Origin: Sphingobacteriales bacterium
GTDB lineage: Bacteria > Bacteroidota > Bacteroidia > Chitinophagales > JADIYW01
Length of the DNA: 64,000 bases
Reading direction: 5' to 3'
Assembly: GCA_016721245.1 (NCBI GenBank)
Contig: JADKIQ010000005.1
Location: forward strand, 124,001-188,000
Shown: positions 63,155 to 64,000 of the stretch, piece after piece
Numbering within the stretch: the first letter of the stretch is position 1
Layout of the letters: every line of letters begins with the position of its first letter
Notes under the pieces: generated by a model
Databases searched by the model: none
Told to the model about the DNA's origin: nothing
The model's input: the letters and a program-made list of their open reading frames with translations, nothing else
Made by a program: the position numbers and the translations under genes

Positions 63155-64000
63155 ATGTCACAAATCAGAGGAACGAACGTTTTGGTCACCGGTGGTGCCA
63201 ACGGAATTGGAAAATTAATGGGTTTAAAATGCCTGCAGGAAGGCGCTGCCAATCTCATCATCTGGGATATCAATGAAGACAACCTGCAAAAAACAGCCAG
63301 AGATTTTTCTTCCAAAGGCTATAAAAACGTACATACGTTTGTGGTGGATGTTTCCAATACGGATGATATAGAGAAATCGGCAACTGAAGTATTGCTGGAA
63401 ATCGGCAATATTGATATCCTTTTCAATAATGCAGGAATTGTAGCAGGTAAAAAATCCTTCTGGGAACATACGGCAAAAGATATTGAGAAAACGCTGAGTA
63501 TTAATGTGAGTGGCGTGATGAATGTAACGCGTGTTTTTATTCAGGATATGATTAAGCAACGAAAAGGGCATGTCATTAATATTGCCTCTGCTTCCGGATT
63601 GATTCCATTGCCGAAAGGTTCTGTGTATGCATCCAGTAAATGGGCAGTTTTAGGCTGGAGCGAAAGTTTACGTATGGAATTAGAGCAGGAAGGTCAGGAT
63701 TTGCATGTGACTACCGTTTGTCCGAGCTATATAGATACCGGAATGTTTAAGGGCGTAAAAGCACCGTTGTTGTTCCCTTTGTTGCAACCCGAAGATGTCA
63801 CTAACAAGATAATTAAGGCTGTTAAAAATAACGACGCTATGTTGTTAATGCCGGAAAATGTAAATATTGTTCCGTTCCTGAAGGGTGTTTTCCCTGCAAA
63901 AATATTTGATAAAGTAGCCGGATTTTTAGGTGTTTATTCTTCGATGAACAGCTTTGAAGGCAGACCGCAGGAAGAAAGAGTTCCTGAAAAGAAAGCAAAG
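63155..64000 (+). CDS. Short-chain dehydrogenase/reductase, 3' end cut off
   Basis: Open from the ATG at 63155 to the window end, at least 282 residues, no stop yet. The nucleotide-binding motif TGxxxGIG is 'VTGGANGIGKL' (residues 12-22), followed by 'FNNAGIVAG' and the catalytic S-Y-K ('ASASGL' and 'VYASSKWAVLGW'). The later 'CPSYIDTGMFKG' is also standard. It resembles classical SDRs of the retinol/DHRS type. It diverges from the crtD operon, with paired operator-like repeats between them, so an oxidation step on carotenoid or a related lipid is possible but speculative. At this length only a short C-terminal extension should be missing. Confidence 0.9.
   Translation, partial: MSQIRGTNVLVTGGANGIGKLMGLKCLQEGAANLIIWDINEDNLQKTARDFSSKGYKNVHTFVVDVSNTDDIEKSATEVLLEIGNIDILFNNAGIVAGKKSFWEHTAKDIEKTLSINVSGVMNVTRVFIQDMIKQRKGHVINIASASGLIPLPKGSVYASSKWAVLGWSESLRMELEQEGQDLHVTTVCPSYIDTGMFKGVKAPLLFPLLQPEDVTNKIIKAVKNNDAMLLMPENVNIVPFLKGVFPAKIFDKVAGFLGVYSSMNSFEGRPQEERVPEKKAK

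Overview
The window looks like a chromosomal segment of a Bacteroidota bacterium. It is AT-rich and carries many hallmarks of that phylum: a batBCDE aerotolerance-type cluster, type IX secretion (T9SS) cargo proteins ending in 'YPNP/FPNP' sorting domains, a PorZ-like T9SS surface protein, a SusC-like TonB receptor with a carboxypeptidase-regulatory-like domain, DUF4293, LytS/LytTR signalling, and promoters of the phylum type (a -7 element TAnnTTTG). I see no rRNA or tRNA gene, prophage, transposase or CRISPR. I cannot fix the family; a Chitinophagales- or Saprospirales-like lineage is a guess.

Layout. 1-4.1 kb: batB (cut by the window edge), batC, batD and batE, overlapping on the + strand. 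4.1-13.5 kb: an outer-membrane-like protein, a TPR-like protein, a T9SS cargo protein, a small OB-fold-like gene broken by a stop codon, and a large secreted M43 metalloprotease. 13.7-16.3 kb: a LytS-type histidine kinase and a LytTR regulator, flanked by four identical 13-bp sites in two pairs. 16.5-31.7 kb: mostly housekeeping genes (murB, porZ, ileS, a DksA-like protein with a histone-like tail, lspA, an alkyltransferase-like protein, dnaN) and a broken glycosyltransferase gene. 33.7-34.65 kb: about 1 kb without a gene, holding an array of twelve 22-bp units between two imperfect 88-bp direct repeats. 34.7-41.9 kb: a TonB receptor with its lipoprotein partner, and an AddB-like nuclease. 42-45 kb: crtI-crtB-lycopene cyclase. 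45-58 kb: an ABC exporter, truA, an LpxH-like hydrolase, leuCD, a serine hydrolase, a sphingomyelin-synthase-like protein and an M28 peptidase. 58-64 kb: a second carotenoid operon on the - strand (crtD, cruF, a Rieske oxygenase, a crtU-like gene) and a divergent SDR gene cut by the window end.

How the genes fit together. The two carotenoid loci can be read as one pathway: phytoene synthase, phytoene desaturase and lycopene cyclase make a cyclic carotene. CrtU-like, CruF-like and CrtD-like enzymes would then aromatise one end and hydrate and desaturate the other, giving a hydroxychlorobactene-like monocyclic aromatic carotenoid, perhaps oxidised further by the Rieske enzyme. Both loci have an 8-bp TTGTACAA palindrome upstream.

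Four genes are disrupted: the OB-fold gene (one stop), ileS (several indels within about 190 bp with no net frame change), the glycosyltransferase (a stop plus a deletion in an A6 run) and cruF (a deletion in an A6 run). IleRS is normally essential and two lesions lie in homopolymers, so sequencing or assembly error is a serious alternative to true decay. Dispersed palindromic repeats have entered two coding regions in frame and the leuC-leuD gap.
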